DNA of 64,000 nt from an uncultured Cohaesibacter sp. (GCF_963676275.1 NZ_OY781091.1:4793001-4857000); one strand, 5' to 3'; shown: positions 43,546 to 53,916, numbered from the stretch's first letter. Program-made: numbers and translations. The notes: generated by a model from the letters alone, not told the origin.

Positions 43546-44298
43546 TTAATCCCGCAACAACTCAAAAACTTGATCATAACTAATATACTTACTTGTCAAT
43601 TCAAGCAGTTTTTCCCGAAGAACAGGGTTCTGTGGTCTATGACCTTTTCTATCCAGACTATCTTTCGACAAAGACAGAACTTTCTCAACTTCAAAATCCG
43701 AGAGCTTCTTATCTATCTTCATTTTTTCGATCAGACTATTTACAAAGAAGGCTGGATCTTTAACCAAGTTCTCAAACTGAATATGAATTCTTGGACGCCC
43801 CTTCATAGTACGGTAAGCAAAAACACAAGACAGGTATATGTTAACTGAAGATCGAATTTTTTCTGACCATAGACCATCATCAAGGTAGGTTCTCTTCTTA
43901 GAAAGAAATAAAAATGACTTCAGGGCATGAAGAGACTTGGCTCTCTCATAGTCCGGATAAAGATGAGATACAATCGCCTCTAAAGGATCTCTAGTTATAA
44001 GTATAATACCAGAATTTCGTTTAGAAATTTCTTCATTCTGCAAGAATTCAAGCAAAAAGTGAGATTTGTATCCAATTGGGTGATCATTAGTTACCTTTAT
44101 AAAATTTTCTAATTGGTTAGGTTTCCTTAAGTAAATAGGAATATCAAGCTTTCTCGCCTCCAATGAAGGCAATGTAGGTCTTTCTGTGACATACTCAAGA
44201 ATTGCCCGAACAGCATGATTACCGCTTCTGGGGTACGATACGATATGCCAGCTATCAACTTCATCCCAATCATTAAATCCCTCAGCATCTATTTTCAT
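43546..44298 (-). CDS. Sulfotransferase-like protein
   Basis: A 250-residue protein with the PAPS-binding signature of sulfotransferases: the 5'-phosphosulfate loop SYPRSGNHAVRAIL (21-34) and the 3'-phosphate region LITRDPLEAIVSHL (100-113, with R103 and S112). The fold would transfer sulfate from PAPS to a carbohydrate, lipid or small molecule. Codon and base use is clearly AT-rich compared with neighbours, and it lies inside the tRNA-Thr islet, so it is likely acquired. The ribosome site is weak. The acceptor is unknown; some bacterial members decorate capsules or lipooligosaccharides. Confidence 0.82.
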   Translation of the reverse strand: MKIDAEGFNDWDEVDSWHIVSYPRSGNHAVRAILEYVTERPTLPSLEARKLDIPIYLRKPNQLENFIKVTNDHPIGYKSHFLLEFLQNEEISKRNSGIILITRDPLEAIVSHLYPDYERAKSLHALKSFLFLSKKRTYLDDGLWSEKIRSSVNIYLSCVFAYRTMKGRPRIHIQFENLVKDPAFFVNSLIEKMKIDKKLSDFEVEKVLSLSKDSLDRKGHRPQNPVLREKLLELTSKYISYDQVFELLRD

Positions 44299-44428
44299 TT
44301 TATCCCAATCCCAGATACACTAAACTTCGAATGTTCGCCAATTGTATGTCGACAAAAGCCAACTCTCAAATACCCCAGCAACAAAAACCGTTACACGCAA
44401 AAAACCAACAGAACAAATGAAACCAAAA

Positions 44429-44701
44429 CTAGCTTGCCCTGTCAATAAAGCGTACCAAACATGAAATCAATCGTAATCTCACGACAATAAGTTGGACCTT
44501 TTTAAGTACTACTATATCTAAAGAACCAAAGCCCAATTTCACAAAAAATTTGTAAGCCAGTATACATATAGCACTAAGCAAAGGGTTCTTCCGTACCTCT
44601 ACCTCTTGCGCGATCTGCTCGATTTCGGGGCTTGCACTATCCATTGAGCCATACTCCTTAAGCAACAATGACAAATTCTGATACATCTCCATAAGCGTCA
44701 T
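44429..44701 (-). CDS. Hypothetical 90-residue protein in the islet
   Basis: A short frame starting at ATG 44701 with GGAG six bases upstream. The N-terminal half is acidic and helical (SPEIEQIAQEVEV) and the C-terminal half is hydrophobic/basic (LLSAICILAYKFFVKLGFG). No family is recognised; it might be a truncated remnant. It precedes the sulfotransferase gene on the same strand by 130 bases. Confidence 0.35.
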   Translation of the reverse strand: MTLMEMYQNLSLLLKEYGSMDSASPEIEQIAQEVEVRKNPLLSAICILAYKFFVKLGFGSLDIVVLKKVQLIVVRLRLISCLVRFIDRAS

Positions 44702-44891
44702 GGTCTGCTCCGGCTGATAGATGTCAGCGTCGGAGATTCTCTAATTGCTTCGCCTTGAGGAACAAGACCTGAACTTCCTTGTGAATGGCAGGCCAATTCA
44801 GCGCAGCCATTCCGGAACTGCTACGTATACTTCAACATCAACCCCATATGTGTACTGCTCCGTACACTCTATGGTGCACTCAGATCATAAG

Positions 44892-44937
44892 CAAGATATT
44901 GAAATTATTGATCTAACGATATTTTCAGGAGAAGAAA

Positions 44938-44953
<16 letters not shown>
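44892..44953. repeat. 62-bp direct repeat, tRNA-proximal copy (att-like)
   Basis: Matches 42732-42793 at 60 of 62 positions. Bases 44938-44953 are the 3' end of the intact tRNA-Thr gene and 44892-44937 are its downstream flank. Confidence 0.85.
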
Positions 44954-45013
<60 letters not shown>

Positions 45014-45230
45014 GTACCAATGGTCCAGCGCAAGGCCGGATTGGCTGAACCCCGCAGGCCCGGCTTGCATCTAAAACTGCAAGAAAAGGCAAAGCCACTG
45101 ATCTGACGATCAAAAACGGGGTGGCCTCTCTTAGCCAATTCCATGATCAAGGGCAAGAGGCAAAACCAGCTTTGTGGGGGAAATCCCAAAATGGTGCCAA
45201 CCAATCTGAACAGAATGGCCATAAAATACC

Positions 45231-45258
45231 AAAAGGGCCCGATTTTCATCGGACCCTT
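45231..45258 (-). terminator. Terminator after hemY
   Basis: AAGGGTCCGAT pairs with ATCGGGCCCTT (one mismatch) around a short loop; the minus strand continues TTTTGGTATTTT. It lies about 25 bases past the hemY stop. Confidence 0.75.
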
Positions 45259-45280
45259 GCATTCATTTCCTCGATTGGCT

Positions 45281-47116
45281 TCAGAATAGCTTGAAGCGCT
45301 TTTCCCCGCGGCGCGATGCCTCATCCTTCTTCGGTCCCGGATCATCGGGCGGGAAGGGCATTGGAAATTCCACCTCTTTTGGCTTTTCGATCTCGATCTT
45401 GGAGGATGCGTCCTCCGCGCTCTTGACCCCTGACGCAACTTCAGGCTCAACCTCTGGCTCATGCGGCTTTTGGGCTGCAGCCGCCGGCCTTTTATTCACC
45501 TCTGGCGTCTCTTCCGAGGCTGAAGCGACTGGCTCCGGCCCGGAAATTTCAGACGATTTTTCAGAAGCGTCCCCGTCAGCCGTCAGATCCGGCTTTTCCT
45601 CGGATTTCGCAGCAACCTCAAGCTCGGCGTCTTCCTCGGGCTTGTCTTGCGTTTCGTCCGCATCGGGATCGATTTCCTCGATATCGTCATCGGAGACATC
45701 AAAAGCTGTCGCCTTCTCTTGCGAGGCATCGTGAGAAGAAGGAATGAGCACCATATCCTCTTCAGAGACATCCTCTTCCAGATCGCGACTGTCCAGAACA
45801 GGCTGCTCCGCATGAGCGGCTTCACGCACCGGCACTTTCCATTCATAGGCATCAATCTTGCCCGTTACCGGCGAAATTGGTTGCCAGCTGTCGCTGACCT
45901 GTCCATCCGCCGTCCAAGCCGGATCACGATGCGCCCCGACAGCCCTTGCCAGCCATTGGCGAACAAGACCGAAATCATTCTTCTCGCCCTCTTCCAGCTC
46001 GGCCATCAGCATGCAGATACGCGGCGTCAGCTGGCTTTCGGCCATTGGCTCAAGCAGGCTGCGCGCCTCGGCCCATTCGCGGGCATCGATGAAGGCACGC
46101 GCCATGGCAAGCTTCGCTTCCACATGATCGGGCATCAGGCCGAACAGAACGCGGATGCGCTTGAGGCGGTCGAGCGCTGTGTCGCCAGCCTTGATATAGG
46201 CATAAGCCTGCGCCAGTTCCGGATGTGGCTCGATGCGCCATGCCGCTTCCACCAGCTTGGAAGCCTTGCGATAGTCCCTTGCGTCATTGAGCAGACGCGC
46301 CTGCATGGTCACGGCAGCAACAAGACCGGGAGCCAGCTTGCAAGCCTCGCTCAACAGCGGCCGTATGGCAGCATCCCCACCGTCCTGCCCTTCCAGAGCC
46401 ATCGCCTGAGCGGTCAGGATCACGGCGCGATGACGGCGGAATTCATCCTTTGCGATATGCTTGTTGGTGAAATTCTGCGACAGGGTGACAAGCGCCCCCT
46501 GCCAGTCTTCTGCTGCGGTCTGCATGTCGAACAAAGCGGTACCGGCCCAGCCGGGCGCTTTCTTGCTTTCATCGCTCGCAGCCTTGGCCATCTGCAGGGC
46601 TTCCTCCAGATCACCGCGCCGCTGCGCCTCGATATAGAGACCACGGCGACCAAGCGCCCGCGTCTCGTCCGTGTCCAGCATCGCTTCAAAGCTCTGCCGC
46701 GCTTTGGTCGGATCTCCGGCCAGCTGGGCGGTTTGCGCTTCCAGCATCAGCGTCATCGGCTCCTGCCCCAGCAGCTTGCGCGCCTTGGCAGCCTGTTTGC
46801 GAGCCAGCACCAGATCACCGACACCGACCGCAATCATCCCCGTTGACAGGGCCTTGTAGCCCTTGTCACGACGGCGAGAAGAGAAAAATCCGGTAACCGA
46901 GCGCGGTGAATTCCAGATGCTGCGAACAACGATCCACAAGACCACGGCAATTCCCATTGCCGCCACGATGAGCAGGAAGCCCATGAGCAGGGAAACCTCG
47001 AAGCCCATATCCAGCCATGGCCAATTGATGATGATTTCGCCGGGACGATCAGCCAGCCAGGCACCGCCAAAGGCGATGGCCAACAAGACGGCAAAAAAGA
47101 TGAGTGCTTTAATCAT
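45281..47116 (-). CDS. hemY: HemY-like TPR protein of the heme pathway
   Basis: A 611-residue inner-membrane protein. Two N-terminal membrane helices (about 1-20 and 38-66) are followed by a HemY_N region and a long TPR-like helical array (about 90-390). The last 200 residues are a low-complexity acidic tail rich in Glu, Ser, Ala and Pro. HemY-type proteins of this kind act with the early heme enzymes HemC/HemD in proteobacteria, but the precise role is unproven; it is not protoporphyrinogen oxidase. It starts 18 bases after the mitofilin-like gene and shares its operon. Confidence 0.87.
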   Translation of the reverse strand: MIKALIFFAVLLAIAFGGAWLADRPGEIIINWPWLDMGFEVSLLMGFLLIVAAMGIAVVLWIVVRSIWNSPRSVTGFFSSRRRDKGYKALSTGMIAVGVGDLVLARKQAAKARKLLGQEPMTLMLEAQTAQLAGDPTKARQSFEAMLDTDETRALGRRGLYIEAQRRGDLEEALQMAKAASDESKKAPGWAGTALFDMQTAAEDWQGALVTLSQNFTNKHIAKDEFRRHRAVILTAQAMALEGQDGGDAAIRPLLSEACKLAPGLVAAVTMQARLLNDARDYRKASKLVEAAWRIEPHPELAQAYAYIKAGDTALDRLKRIRVLFGLMPDHVEAKLAMARAFIDAREWAEARSLLEPMAESQLTPRICMLMAELEEGEKNDFGLVRQWLARAVGAHRDPAWTADGQVSDSWQPISPVTGKIDAYEWKVPVREAAHAEQPVLDSRDLEEDVSEEDMVLIPSSHDASQEKATAFDVSDDDIEEIDPDADETQDKPEEDAELEVAAKSEEKPDLTADGDASEKSSEISGPEPVASASEETPEVNKRPAAAAQKPHEPEVEPEVASGVKSAEDASSKIEIEKPKEVEFPMPFPPDDPGPKKDEASRRGEKRFKLF

Positions 47117-47134
47117 AACGTTCCGTTCCCCACC

Positions 47135-48820
47135 TTAACCCGCTTGGTTGCTGGCGCCTGTGCCAAACTCAGCGCGAATGGTGTCAATCGCCGCATCCAC
47201 CGCAATGCGGGCCTTCAATCCTTCAATCCAATCGGCACCGGCTTTCGAATTGCGCGCCGCTTCAGGCAGAGCGTCCCATTCTTCAGCCGCCTTGACCAGA
47301 TCCCCCTGTTTGACATGATATTCGATGACGCCGAGCATGCTGGTCAGGCTGTTGCCCTTCTGCTCGCCATTGAGGGAGCGAACCTTGACCATGCTTTGCG
47401 CACTGATCAGGAATTTATCGAGCAATGTGGTCGCTCCGGCCCCCTCGGCCTCCCTCAGAATGGCATCATAGCGAGCCCGGAAATCAGCAGCCAGCGCGGC
47501 GGCCGTCGGTGCACCCGCATCGGCATGAGCATCAAGAATGGTCACCGCCTCATGATCACCGACCACATTGGCAAATGTCTTGAGGGCGAGACGATAACTG
47601 CCGCCGGAAGCAACGGCATTTTCAAGACCGGCCAGAGCAATTGTCCGCGCCGAACTCTGCATTTCCGCAGACAGATTATTCTCTTCCAGCCCCGTTACCC
47701 GCTCGCGCAGGGATGCAGCTTCCGTGCTGATCTTGTCACTGAAATTGCTCAGCTCAACCACGACATCATTGATGCGCCGGTCCGCTGATGACAGGATGTC
47801 ATCCTTCGCGCTTTGCAGATCCTGCTGCAGTTTCACCGCCTGTTCAGACGCCTTGCTCTCGATCAGCGCTGCCTGTCTGGCCGCTTCGGCCTGCAGGTTT
47901 GCCAACTGCGCCTTGAGATCAAGCAATTCATTCTGCAAGGCGTCAAAGCCAGCCACACCCTGCTTGAGTTCCTCGATACGACCGGCAAGCGCTTCAAGCT
48001 GCAATCCGACCGGGCTGTTGCTGTCCACCGGTTCGGCCTCGGCTTCCTGCGTCGGCGTGTCTGGCGTGTCGGCAGCTCCATCGGCCATGGCAGCCGGCGC
48101 GCTGGTCTCAAGCGCATCGAGCCTCCCGGCCAATGCGGCCAACTGGCCATTGATCCCGTCACCATCCACCACCGGCATTTGCGAAAGCTTTGTTTGCAGG
48201 CTCGCCAGATCCGCTTCAAGAGCATCGATTTTCACATTGTCAGCAGGCAGGCTGACCCAGCCCTGCTGCAAACCGACATACCCAAGCGCAATGATCGCCA
48301 CGCCACCGAGCAGACCACCAATGAAACCACCGGCAAATCCACCGCTCTTTGATGGGGCAGAGGAACTGGCAATCGGAGCAGACGCTGCCGGTGGAGCACC
48401 ACTATCTCCGCCACTGTCTGCCTCTGTTGCACCAGAGACTTCAGAAGAGGCTTCAGAAGAGGTCTCTTCCCCGGTCAGAGAGCTGTCATCCTTCTTGCCG
48501 TCATCAGCAGCCTTGCCATCTGCCTCATCCTGAGAAACCGCGCTCTCGGCAAGATCACTTTTGATCTCCTGATCCCCGGAGCCAGCATCAGCTTTGGTCT
48601 CTTCGGCGCCATCGGAAGCAACGGCCTCGGCAATCTTTTCCTCAGAAGCCTTAGCAGAAACATCAGCAGCAGCTATCTCACTCTCTTCCGGCTTGGAAAT
48701 GTCTTCCCCCGCGTCGGCCGCAGACCGCTTGCTTGCGGTCACATCTTCTGCGGTCAGATCAATGGTTTTGACCGGCTTGCCTTTGGCCTCGGTCCGATTA
48801 TTGGATTTGCGAGTTGTCAT
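47135..48820 (-). CDS. Alphaproteobacterial mitofilin (Mic60) family protein
   Basis: A 561-residue membrane protein of the COG4223/mitofilin family. Residues 1-165 are an acidic, Ala/Ser/Glu-rich low-complexity tail, then one membrane helix (GGFIGGLLGGVAIIALGYVGL), long coiled coils (about 200-390) and the C-terminal mitofilin signature region (LAGLENAVASGGSYRLALKTFANVV, about 400 on). The family is the bacterial ancestor of the mitochondrial crista-junction protein and bends intracytoplasmic membranes. It sits between hemD and hemY, the usual place in alphaproteobacteria. GAGGA precedes the ATG at 48820, which I prefer to an upstream start at 48922. Confidence 0.87.
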   Translation of the reverse strand: MTTRKSNNRTEAKGKPVKTIDLTAEDVTASKRSAADAGEDISKPEESEIAAADVSAKASEEKIAEAVASDGAEETKADAGSGDQEIKSDLAESAVSQDEADGKAADDGKKDDSSLTGEETSSEASSEVSGATEADSGGDSGAPPAASAPIASSSAPSKSGGFAGGFIGGLLGGVAIIALGYVGLQQGWVSLPADNVKIDALEADLASLQTKLSQMPVVDGDGINGQLAALAGRLDALETSAPAAMADGAADTPDTPTQEAEAEPVDSNSPVGLQLEALAGRIEELKQGVAGFDALQNELLDLKAQLANLQAEAARQAALIESKASEQAVKLQQDLQSAKDDILSSADRRINDVVVELSNFSDKISTEAASLRERVTGLEENNLSAEMQSSARTIALAGLENAVASGGSYRLALKTFANVVGDHEAVTILDAHADAGAPTAAALAADFRARYDAILREAEGAGATTLLDKFLISAQSMVKVRSLNGEQKGNSLTSMLGVIEYHVKQGDLVKAAEEWDALPEAARNSKAGADWIEGLKARIAVDAAIDTIRAEFGTGASNQAG

Positions 48821-49102
48821 ACCATTCCTCATTTCCCGCAAGACGGGACGATCGCTTCCCAGCTCTGGCCTTGCAATGGTGTCTGCCAACAGGCCAGAAT
48901 CAATAAAATTCTTCACTGGCACTTATTGCCGTAAACATCTCTCTGATCCGGGCAAAACCGCAACCGGTCAAAAATCAGGCCCCCAATATAAGGCGAACTG
49001 ATGTCTTTTTTGCGGCCAGACGTCCCCCAAATCAGGACCAGTTTACAGCCTTGTACCTCTCAGCAACATAGCTACCACTTAAAATAAGCACTATTAGATT
49101 AA

Positions 49103-49816
49103 TTAGTTATGGCCATTTTGCACGCATTCAAGCAAAGATCGCTCATTTGGTGCGTCAGCCACAACCAAAGGATAGCCCAGACCCTCCAATGGAAGCGCAA
49201 CCGCGGGAGAAAGGCAATAGAAAACGACTTTTTCCAGCCGATCAGACAGACCGGCTTTTTCAATCAGGGAGAGCAACAAGCGACTGCTACGTTCCGAATA
49301 AAGCAAAATAGCGTCCAAATGACCTGTGCGCAGAGCCTCTTCAGCCTCGCCGCTTAGCGTCTGGCTGGGCTTGCCTTGGTAAATTTCCCGCAAGGTGACC
49401 GTAAAACCCGATAGCTTGAGCACATCCTCCAGAGAACCCGCCCGATCCCTGCCAGCCAGATAGAGCACAGGCCCCTTATGCGGGTCCAGCCGCTCAACAA
49501 GCAATGCGCCAAGCTCGGCAACAGTCGCGGCAATCGGTAAGGTAACCTCAAAACCGAGCCTTTTGGCCAGTTCACCGGTGCGCTTGCCCACGCAATAGAG
49601 CGGAAAATACCTCAAACTGGCGATCTGTTCCTCAGCCAGCATGCGCAGCCCATTGCGCGAGGTGACAATGATGCCTTGCCACGGGTCATCGGGCAGATCG
49701 AAAGCAAGGGGAACAATCTCCATGACAGGAGAGGAAAGCGTCTCTATCCCTAGCGCTTGCAGAGCTGCAAGGGTTTGCTGCTGATCAACTTCAGGCCGTG
49801 TGACCAGAATTTTCAA
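49103..49816 (-). CDS. hemD: Uroporphyrinogen-III synthase
   Basis: A 237-residue HemD that closes and inverts hydroxymethylbilane to uroporphyrinogen III. The family is poorly conserved, but the two-domain pattern is visible: ILVTRPEVDQQQTLAALQALG at the start, VTSRNGLRML in the middle and YCVGKRTGELAKRLG, with AILLYSERSSRLLLSLI in the second domain. It lies 43 bases after hemC on the same strand, as expected for the heme operon. Confidence 0.92.
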   Translation of the reverse strand: MKILVTRPEVDQQQTLAALQALGIETLSSPVMEIVPLAFDLPDDPWQGIIVTSRNGLRMLAEEQIASLRYFPLYCVGKRTGELAKRLGFEVTLPIAATVAELGALLVERLDPHKGPVLYLAGRDRAGSLEDVLKLSGFTVTLREIYQGKPSQTLSGEAEEALRTGHLDAILLYSERSSRLLLSLIEKAGLSDRLEKVVFYCLSPAVALPLEGLGYPLVVADAPNERSLLECVQNGHN

Positions 49817-49859
49817 CAGCCCACTCCTTTCATCAACTCAATTGCTCCCGACAGCAAGA

Positions 49860-50804
49860 TCACGGCTGGCTGGCTGCCAGAACGGCAGCGAAGAAAGCCT
49901 CTCCGGCTTTTGCTTTCAGCCTGTTGGCAGCATCAACGCCAATCGCTTCGGCCTCATCGGCCGATCCTTCGGCGGCAATGTCGTAAGAGGCGCTGCCGTC
50001 GGGCATCAGCACAAGGCCGGAAAAACTCAGCCGATCCCCCTCCACCTTTGCAAGACCGGCAATCGGTGTGCGACAGGAGCCATCCAGCACCCGCAAGAAG
50101 GCCCGCTCACAAGCCAGTGCCAGTGCCGTCGGCTGATGATGGATTGCCGCCAGCAGAGCGGAGATCGTTTCGTCACCGATACGGGATTCAATGGTAATGG
50201 CCCCCTGCCCGACAGCAGGCAGGAAATCCTCCTCGGCGATCGGTGCGGTTATCACCGCTTCGTCGCCAAGACGCTTCAAACCCGCGCAGGCCAGCAAGGT
50301 GGCATCGGCCACCCCCTCATCCAGCTTTTCCAGCCGCCGCTGCACATTGCCCCGATAGGTGATCACCTCAAGATCGGGACGCAGCTTCTTGACCATCGCC
50401 TGACGACGCAAGGATGAGGTGCCCACCACGGCACCGGCCGGCATCTGGGCAAGGCTTTGATATTTGCGCGAGATGAAGGCATCCCGCACATCCTCGCGCG
50501 GTAGAAAGCAGCTCAGTTCCAGCCCCTCGGGCAGAAAAGTCGGCATATCCTTGGAGGAATGCACGGCAAGATCGATTCGCCCCTCGATCAGGGCCTCCTC
50601 GATCTCCTTGGTGAACAGCCCCTTGCCCCCCGCTTCCGACAAGGGCCGGTCGAGAATGCGGTCACCGCTTGTCTTGATGACCACGATTTCGAAATCATCT
50701 TCGGCCAGTCCATGGCTTGCCATCAGGCGAGCGCGGGTCTCATAGGCCTGTGCCAATGCCAGTTTGCTGCCTCGGGTGCCGATTTTGATGAGTTTGGATT
50801 GCAT
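49860..50804 (-). CDS. hemC: Hydroxymethylbilane synthase (porphobilinogen deaminase)
   Basis: A 314-residue HemC, which polymerises four porphobilinogens on a dipyrromethane cofactor. The start [14 protein letters not shown], the [12 protein letters not shown] and GTSSLRRQA strings and the cofactor cysteine in [13 protein letters not shown] are all present. The ATG at 50804 with AAGG eight bases upstream is preferred to ATG 50819. It is the first gene of hemC-hemD-mic60-hemY and is divergent from tsaD. Confidence 0.95.
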   Translation of the reverse strand: MQSKLIKIGTRGSKLALAQAYETRARLMASHGLAEDDFEIVVIKTSGDRILDRPLSEAGGKGLFTKEIEEALIEGRIDLAVHSSKDMPTFLPEGLELSCFLPREDVRDAFISRKYQSLAQMPAGAVVGTSSLRRQAMVKKLRPDLEVITYRGNVQRRLEKLDEGVADATLLACAGLKRLGDEAVITAPIAEEDFLPAVGQGAITIESRIGDETISALLAAIHHQPTALALACERAFLRVLDGSCRTPIAGLAKVEGDRLSFSGLVLMPDGSASYDIAAEGSADEAEAIGVDAANRLKAKAGEAFFAAVLAASQP

Positions 50805-50989
50805 CGAACGGGCCTTCATGCTCTTGTTACGGTACCATCGCCCCTTGCATCGAAACTGGCCCGGGCAAACAGGGCCAAAAAAAGGGGATGCCAACTATCT
50901 ATCTTTGCTCTACAAGTCAGGCCATGCGGCATGTCGCTGCAAGCATCGCCTTAAAAGGGCACAATAAAGGCAATAAAGTATTCTGCGCA

Positions 50990-52090
50990 ATGATCGTTTT
51001 AGGCATAGAAACAAGTTGTGACGAAACCGCAGCCGCTGTGGTTAGACGATATGATGAGACAACGGACGCAGAGCGAAGCGGTCAGGGCGAAATTCTCTCC
51101 AATGTGGTTTTGAGCCAGATAGAAGACCACGCAGCCTATGGCGGTGTCGTGCCGGAAATCGCTGCACGCGCCCATGTCGAAGCGCTTGATGGCATCATCA
51201 AGGCGGCCATGGCAGAAGCGGGTGTGACATTCGACCAGCTCGACGCGGTGGCAGCCACCTCCGGTCCGGGCCTCATTGGCGGCGTCCTCATCGGCCTGAT
51301 GAGTGCCAAGGCCATTGCCGCCGCCCATGATCTGCCGCTGGTCGCGGTCAACCATCTCGAAGGCCATGCGCTGACGGCGCGTCTGACCAACAATGCCCCC
51401 TTCCCCCACCTCATCCTGCTCGTCTCCGGCGGCCACAGCCAGATCCTGCTGGTCAAGGGCGTGGGAGACTATGAGCGCTGGGGCACCACCATCGACGACG
51501 CACTGGGCGAAGCCTTTGACAAAACCGCCAAGCTGCTCGGCCTGCCCTATCCCGGCGGCCCCGAGGTGGAGAAGGCAGCCCTTTCAGGCGACAGCAAGCG
51601 CTTTGCCCTGCCCCGCTCCATGAAAGGGCGCGATGGCTATGATTTTTCCTTCTCCGGCCTCAAGAGCGCCGTGCGCCGTGAAGCCGAGAAGATCGCCCCA
51701 CTGAGCGATCAGGATATCGCCGACCTGTGCGCCTCCTTTCAGGCTGCCATTTGCGACATTCTGGCCGACCGCATCGACAAGGCGCTTCTCGCCTTCAAGG
51801 ACCGTTTCCCGGACAACAAACACCCCCAGCTGATTGTTGCTGGCGGCGTTGCAGCCAACAAGGCCATTCGCGCCACGCTCGATCATGTGCTGGCAAAACG
51901 CGGGGCCGAACTTGTGGCACCGCCAATCCGGCTTTGCACCGACAATGGCGTCATGATCGCCTGGGCCGGAGCAGAAAGATTTGCCCTCGGTATCAGTGAT
52001 CCCCTCGATGTCAAGGCACGCCCGCGCTGGCCGCTCGATGGCGACGCCGAAGCCAAGATCGGGGCAGGCAGAAAAGGAGCCAAGGCATGA
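50990..52090 (+). CDS. tsaD: tRNA N6-threonylcarbamoyladenosine transferase TsaD
   Basis: A 366-residue TsaD, which transfers the threonylcarbamoyl group to A37 of ANN-reading tRNAs together with TsaB and TsaE. Visible motifs are [15 protein letters not shown], the iron-binding [12 protein letters not shown] with two histidines, and [13 protein letters not shown] start at ATG 50990 because the frame upstream to 50888 lacks family residues. The gene overlaps gpsA by 4 bases. The order tsaD-gpsA-YciI-EVE is common in the group. Confidence 0.95.
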   Translation: MIVLGIETSCDETAAAVVRRYDETTDAERSGQGEILSNVVLSQIEDHAAYGGVVPEIAARAHVEALDGIIKAAMAEAGVTFDQLDAVAATSGPGLIGGVLIGLMSAKAIAAAHDLPLVAVNHLEGHALTARLTNNAPFPHLILLVSGGHSQILLVKGVGDYERWGTTIDDALGEAFDKTAKLLGLPYPGGPEVEKAALSGDSKRFALPRSMKGRDGYDFSFSGLKSAVRREAEKIAPLSDQDIADLCASFQAAICDILADRIDKALLAFKDRFPDNKHPQLIVAGGVAANKAIRATLDHVLAKRGAELVAPPIRLCTDNGVMIAWAGAERFALGISDPLDVKARPRWPLDGDAEAKIGAGRKGAKA

Positions 52091-53127
52091 GTGAGGCAAA
52101 AGACAACCGGATTTTTCAGCGCGTCTCGGTGCTTGGTGCAGGCGCATGGGGCACCGCCCTTGCCCTCAATGCAGCCCGCGCCGGACGCGATGTCGTGCTT
52201 TGGGGCCGCGACAGCAAGAATCTTGAGCTGATCAGCACGAAGCACCAGCTGCCAGCCTATCTGCCCGATATCACCTTCGATCAGCCGCTGGAAACCACCA
52301 TCGACATCACCGAAGCGGCCGATGCCGACTGCATCCTGCTTGTCGCCCCGGCACAGGTCACCGCCAGCATCGCCGAAACCATCGGCCTCTATGTCAGAAA
52401 GGGCACCCCGGTGGTTCTGGCCGCAAAGGGGCTTGAAAAAGGCACCCAGCGGATGATGAGCGAAGTGTTGGCCGACTATCTGCCACAGGCGACCCCGGCC
52501 ATCCTGTCCGGTCCTTCCTTTGCGGCTGATGTGGCCCGTGGCCTGCCCACTGCGGTCACCATCGCCGCCCCGTCCCTGCCGCTGGCCGACAAGCTTTGTG
52601 CCACCCTTTCCAGCCAGTCTTTCCGGCCCTATGCCAGCACCGACATGATTGGCGTCCAGCTTGGCGGGGCATTGAAGAATATTCTCGCCATTGCCTGCGG
52701 CATCGTTCTGGGCAAGCAGCTCGGAGCCAGCGCCCACGCCGCACTGATGACCCGTGGCTTTGCCGAAATGCAACGACTGGCCCTCAAGATGGGCGCGCGC
52801 GCCGACACATTGATGGGGCTTTCCGGCTTTGGCGATGTCGCCCTGTCCTGCTCCAACCACCAGAGCCGCAATTTCACCTTCGGCTATGCGCTGGGAGAAG
52901 GCCGGGCACTGGACGACCTGATGGCACCCGGGGCCAAACTCTCGGAAGGTGCCTATAGCGCCCGCGTGGCCTGTGAGCTGGCCGCTTTGCATGGCGTGGA
53001 GCTGCCCGTCGCTCAGGCCGTCGCCGATGTTCTGGAACAGAAGGACACGATCGATCAGGCCGTCCTCAAACTGATGAGCCGACCGCTGCGTCCTGAAAGC
53101 GAAGTTCCCTTCAGACCGATTTCTTAA
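52087..53127 (+). CDS. gpsA: NAD(P)-dependent glycerol-3-phosphate dehydrogenase
   Basis: A 346-residue GpsA that makes glycerol 3-phosphate for phospholipids. The Rossmann motif is [19 protein letters not shown], the lysine active site is in [18 protein letters not shown], and [19 protein letters not shown] and [20 protein letters not shown] are family strings. Its start overlaps the tsaD stop by 4 bases and the next gene follows after 22 bases. Confidence 0.95.
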   Translation: MSEAKDNRIFQRVSVLGAGAWGTALALNAARAGRDVVLWGRDSKNLELISTKHQLPAYLPDITFDQPLETTIDITEAADADCILLVAPAQVTASIAETIGLYVRKGTPVVLAAKGLEKGTQRMMSEVLADYLPQATPAILSGPSFAADVARGLPTAVTIAAPSLPLADKLCATLSSQSFRPYASTDMIGVQLGGALKNILAIACGIVLGKQLGASAHAALMTRGFAEMQRLALKMGARADTLMGLSGFGDVALSCSNHQSRNFTFGYALGEGRALDDLMAPGAKLSEGAYSARVACELAALHGVELPVAQAVADVLEQKDTIDQAVLKLMSRPLRPESEVPFRPIS

Positions 53128-53149
53128 TTTCAATAACAGGAGAAGTCCC

Positions 53150-53434
53150 ATGTATTTCATCGTAAACTGCAAAGACAAGCCAGGCGCACTGGAAATCCGC
53201 AAGGCCAACCGTGATGCCCATCTCGAATTCGCACATGCCAATGCGGATGTCATCAAGGTCGGCGGCCCTGTCCTGTCTGACGAAGGCGAAATGATCGGTT
53301 CCTGCCTCATTTGTGAAGTGGAAGACAAGGCAGCCCTTGACGCCTTTCTGGCTCAGGATCCTTATGCAAAGGCCGGCCTTTTCGAATCCGTCACCTCCCA
53401 GCCCTGGAAATGGGTTCTGGGCAAGCCGGAATAA
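53150..53434 (+). CDS. YciI family protein
   Basis: A 94-residue ferredoxin-like fold protein of the YciI family. The start MYFIVNCKDKPGALEIRKANRDAHLEF, with a conserved His in the position of a putative active site, and GSCLICEVEDKAALDAFLAQDPYAKAGLF are typical. The reaction is unknown. It stands 22 bases after gpsA and 32 before the EVE gene, so it belongs to the same operon. Confidence 0.9.
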   Translation: MYFIVNCKDKPGALEIRKANRDAHLEFAHANADVIKVGGPVLSDEGEMIGSCLICEVEDKAALDAFLAQDPYAKAGLFESVTSQPWKWVLGKPE

Positions 53435-53466
53435 CAGCGTCCATTTCACACCAACCGGAGAGGCAC

Positions 53467-53886
53467 ATGGCTTACTGGCTTTTCAAATCCGAGCCCAACA
53501 CATGGGGCTGGGAGCAGCAGATGGCAAAAGGCGAGCAAGGCGAACAATGGGATGGCGTGCGCAACTATCAGGCACGCAACAATATGCGCAAGATGAAGCT
53601 GGGCGAGAAAGGCTTCTTCTACCACTCGGTCAATGAGAAGCAGATTGTCGGGATTGTCGAGGTTTCAGCCGAAGCGCATCCGGACAGCACCGATGACAGC
53701 GGCAAGTGGGAATGCGTCGACATCAGGGCCGTCGAACCGGTCAAGACACCGGTGACCCTTGAAGATTGCAAGAACCACCCCGAGCTTGGCAACATGGTGC
53801 TGGTCAACAATTCCCGCCTCTCGGTTCAGCCGGTAACGGAAGAGGAATGGATATTCGTCTGCGCCATGGCTGGCGTCACGCCCTGA
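53467..53886 (+). CDS. EVE domain protein (modified-base reader fold)
   Basis: A 139-residue EVE (PUA-like) protein. The opening MAYWLFKSEPNTWGWEQQ, the WDGVRNYQARNNMRKMKLGE box and the aromatic cage region around VSAEAHPDST are typical. EVE/YTH-like folds bind modified bases in DNA or RNA; some are linked to restriction systems, but this housekeeping version sits in the tsaD operon. The ATG at 53467 follows GGAGAGGCAC; an earlier in-frame codon lies inside the YciI gene. Confidence 0.9.
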   Translation: MAYWLFKSEPNTWGWEQQMAKGEQGEQWDGVRNYQARNNMRKMKLGEKGFFYHSVNEKQIVGIVEVSAEAHPDSTDDSGKWECVDIRAVEPVKTPVTLEDCKNHPELGNMVLVNNSRLSVQPVTEEEWIFVCAMAGVTP

Positions 53887-53916
53887 GCGGGTTGTGCGGT
53901 GAATATCAAGACCAAC

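Noticed and set aside
51883-53328. 481-codon minus-strand frame opposite tsaD/gpsA
   Set aside because: Lies antisense to gpsA and crosses three genuine genes.
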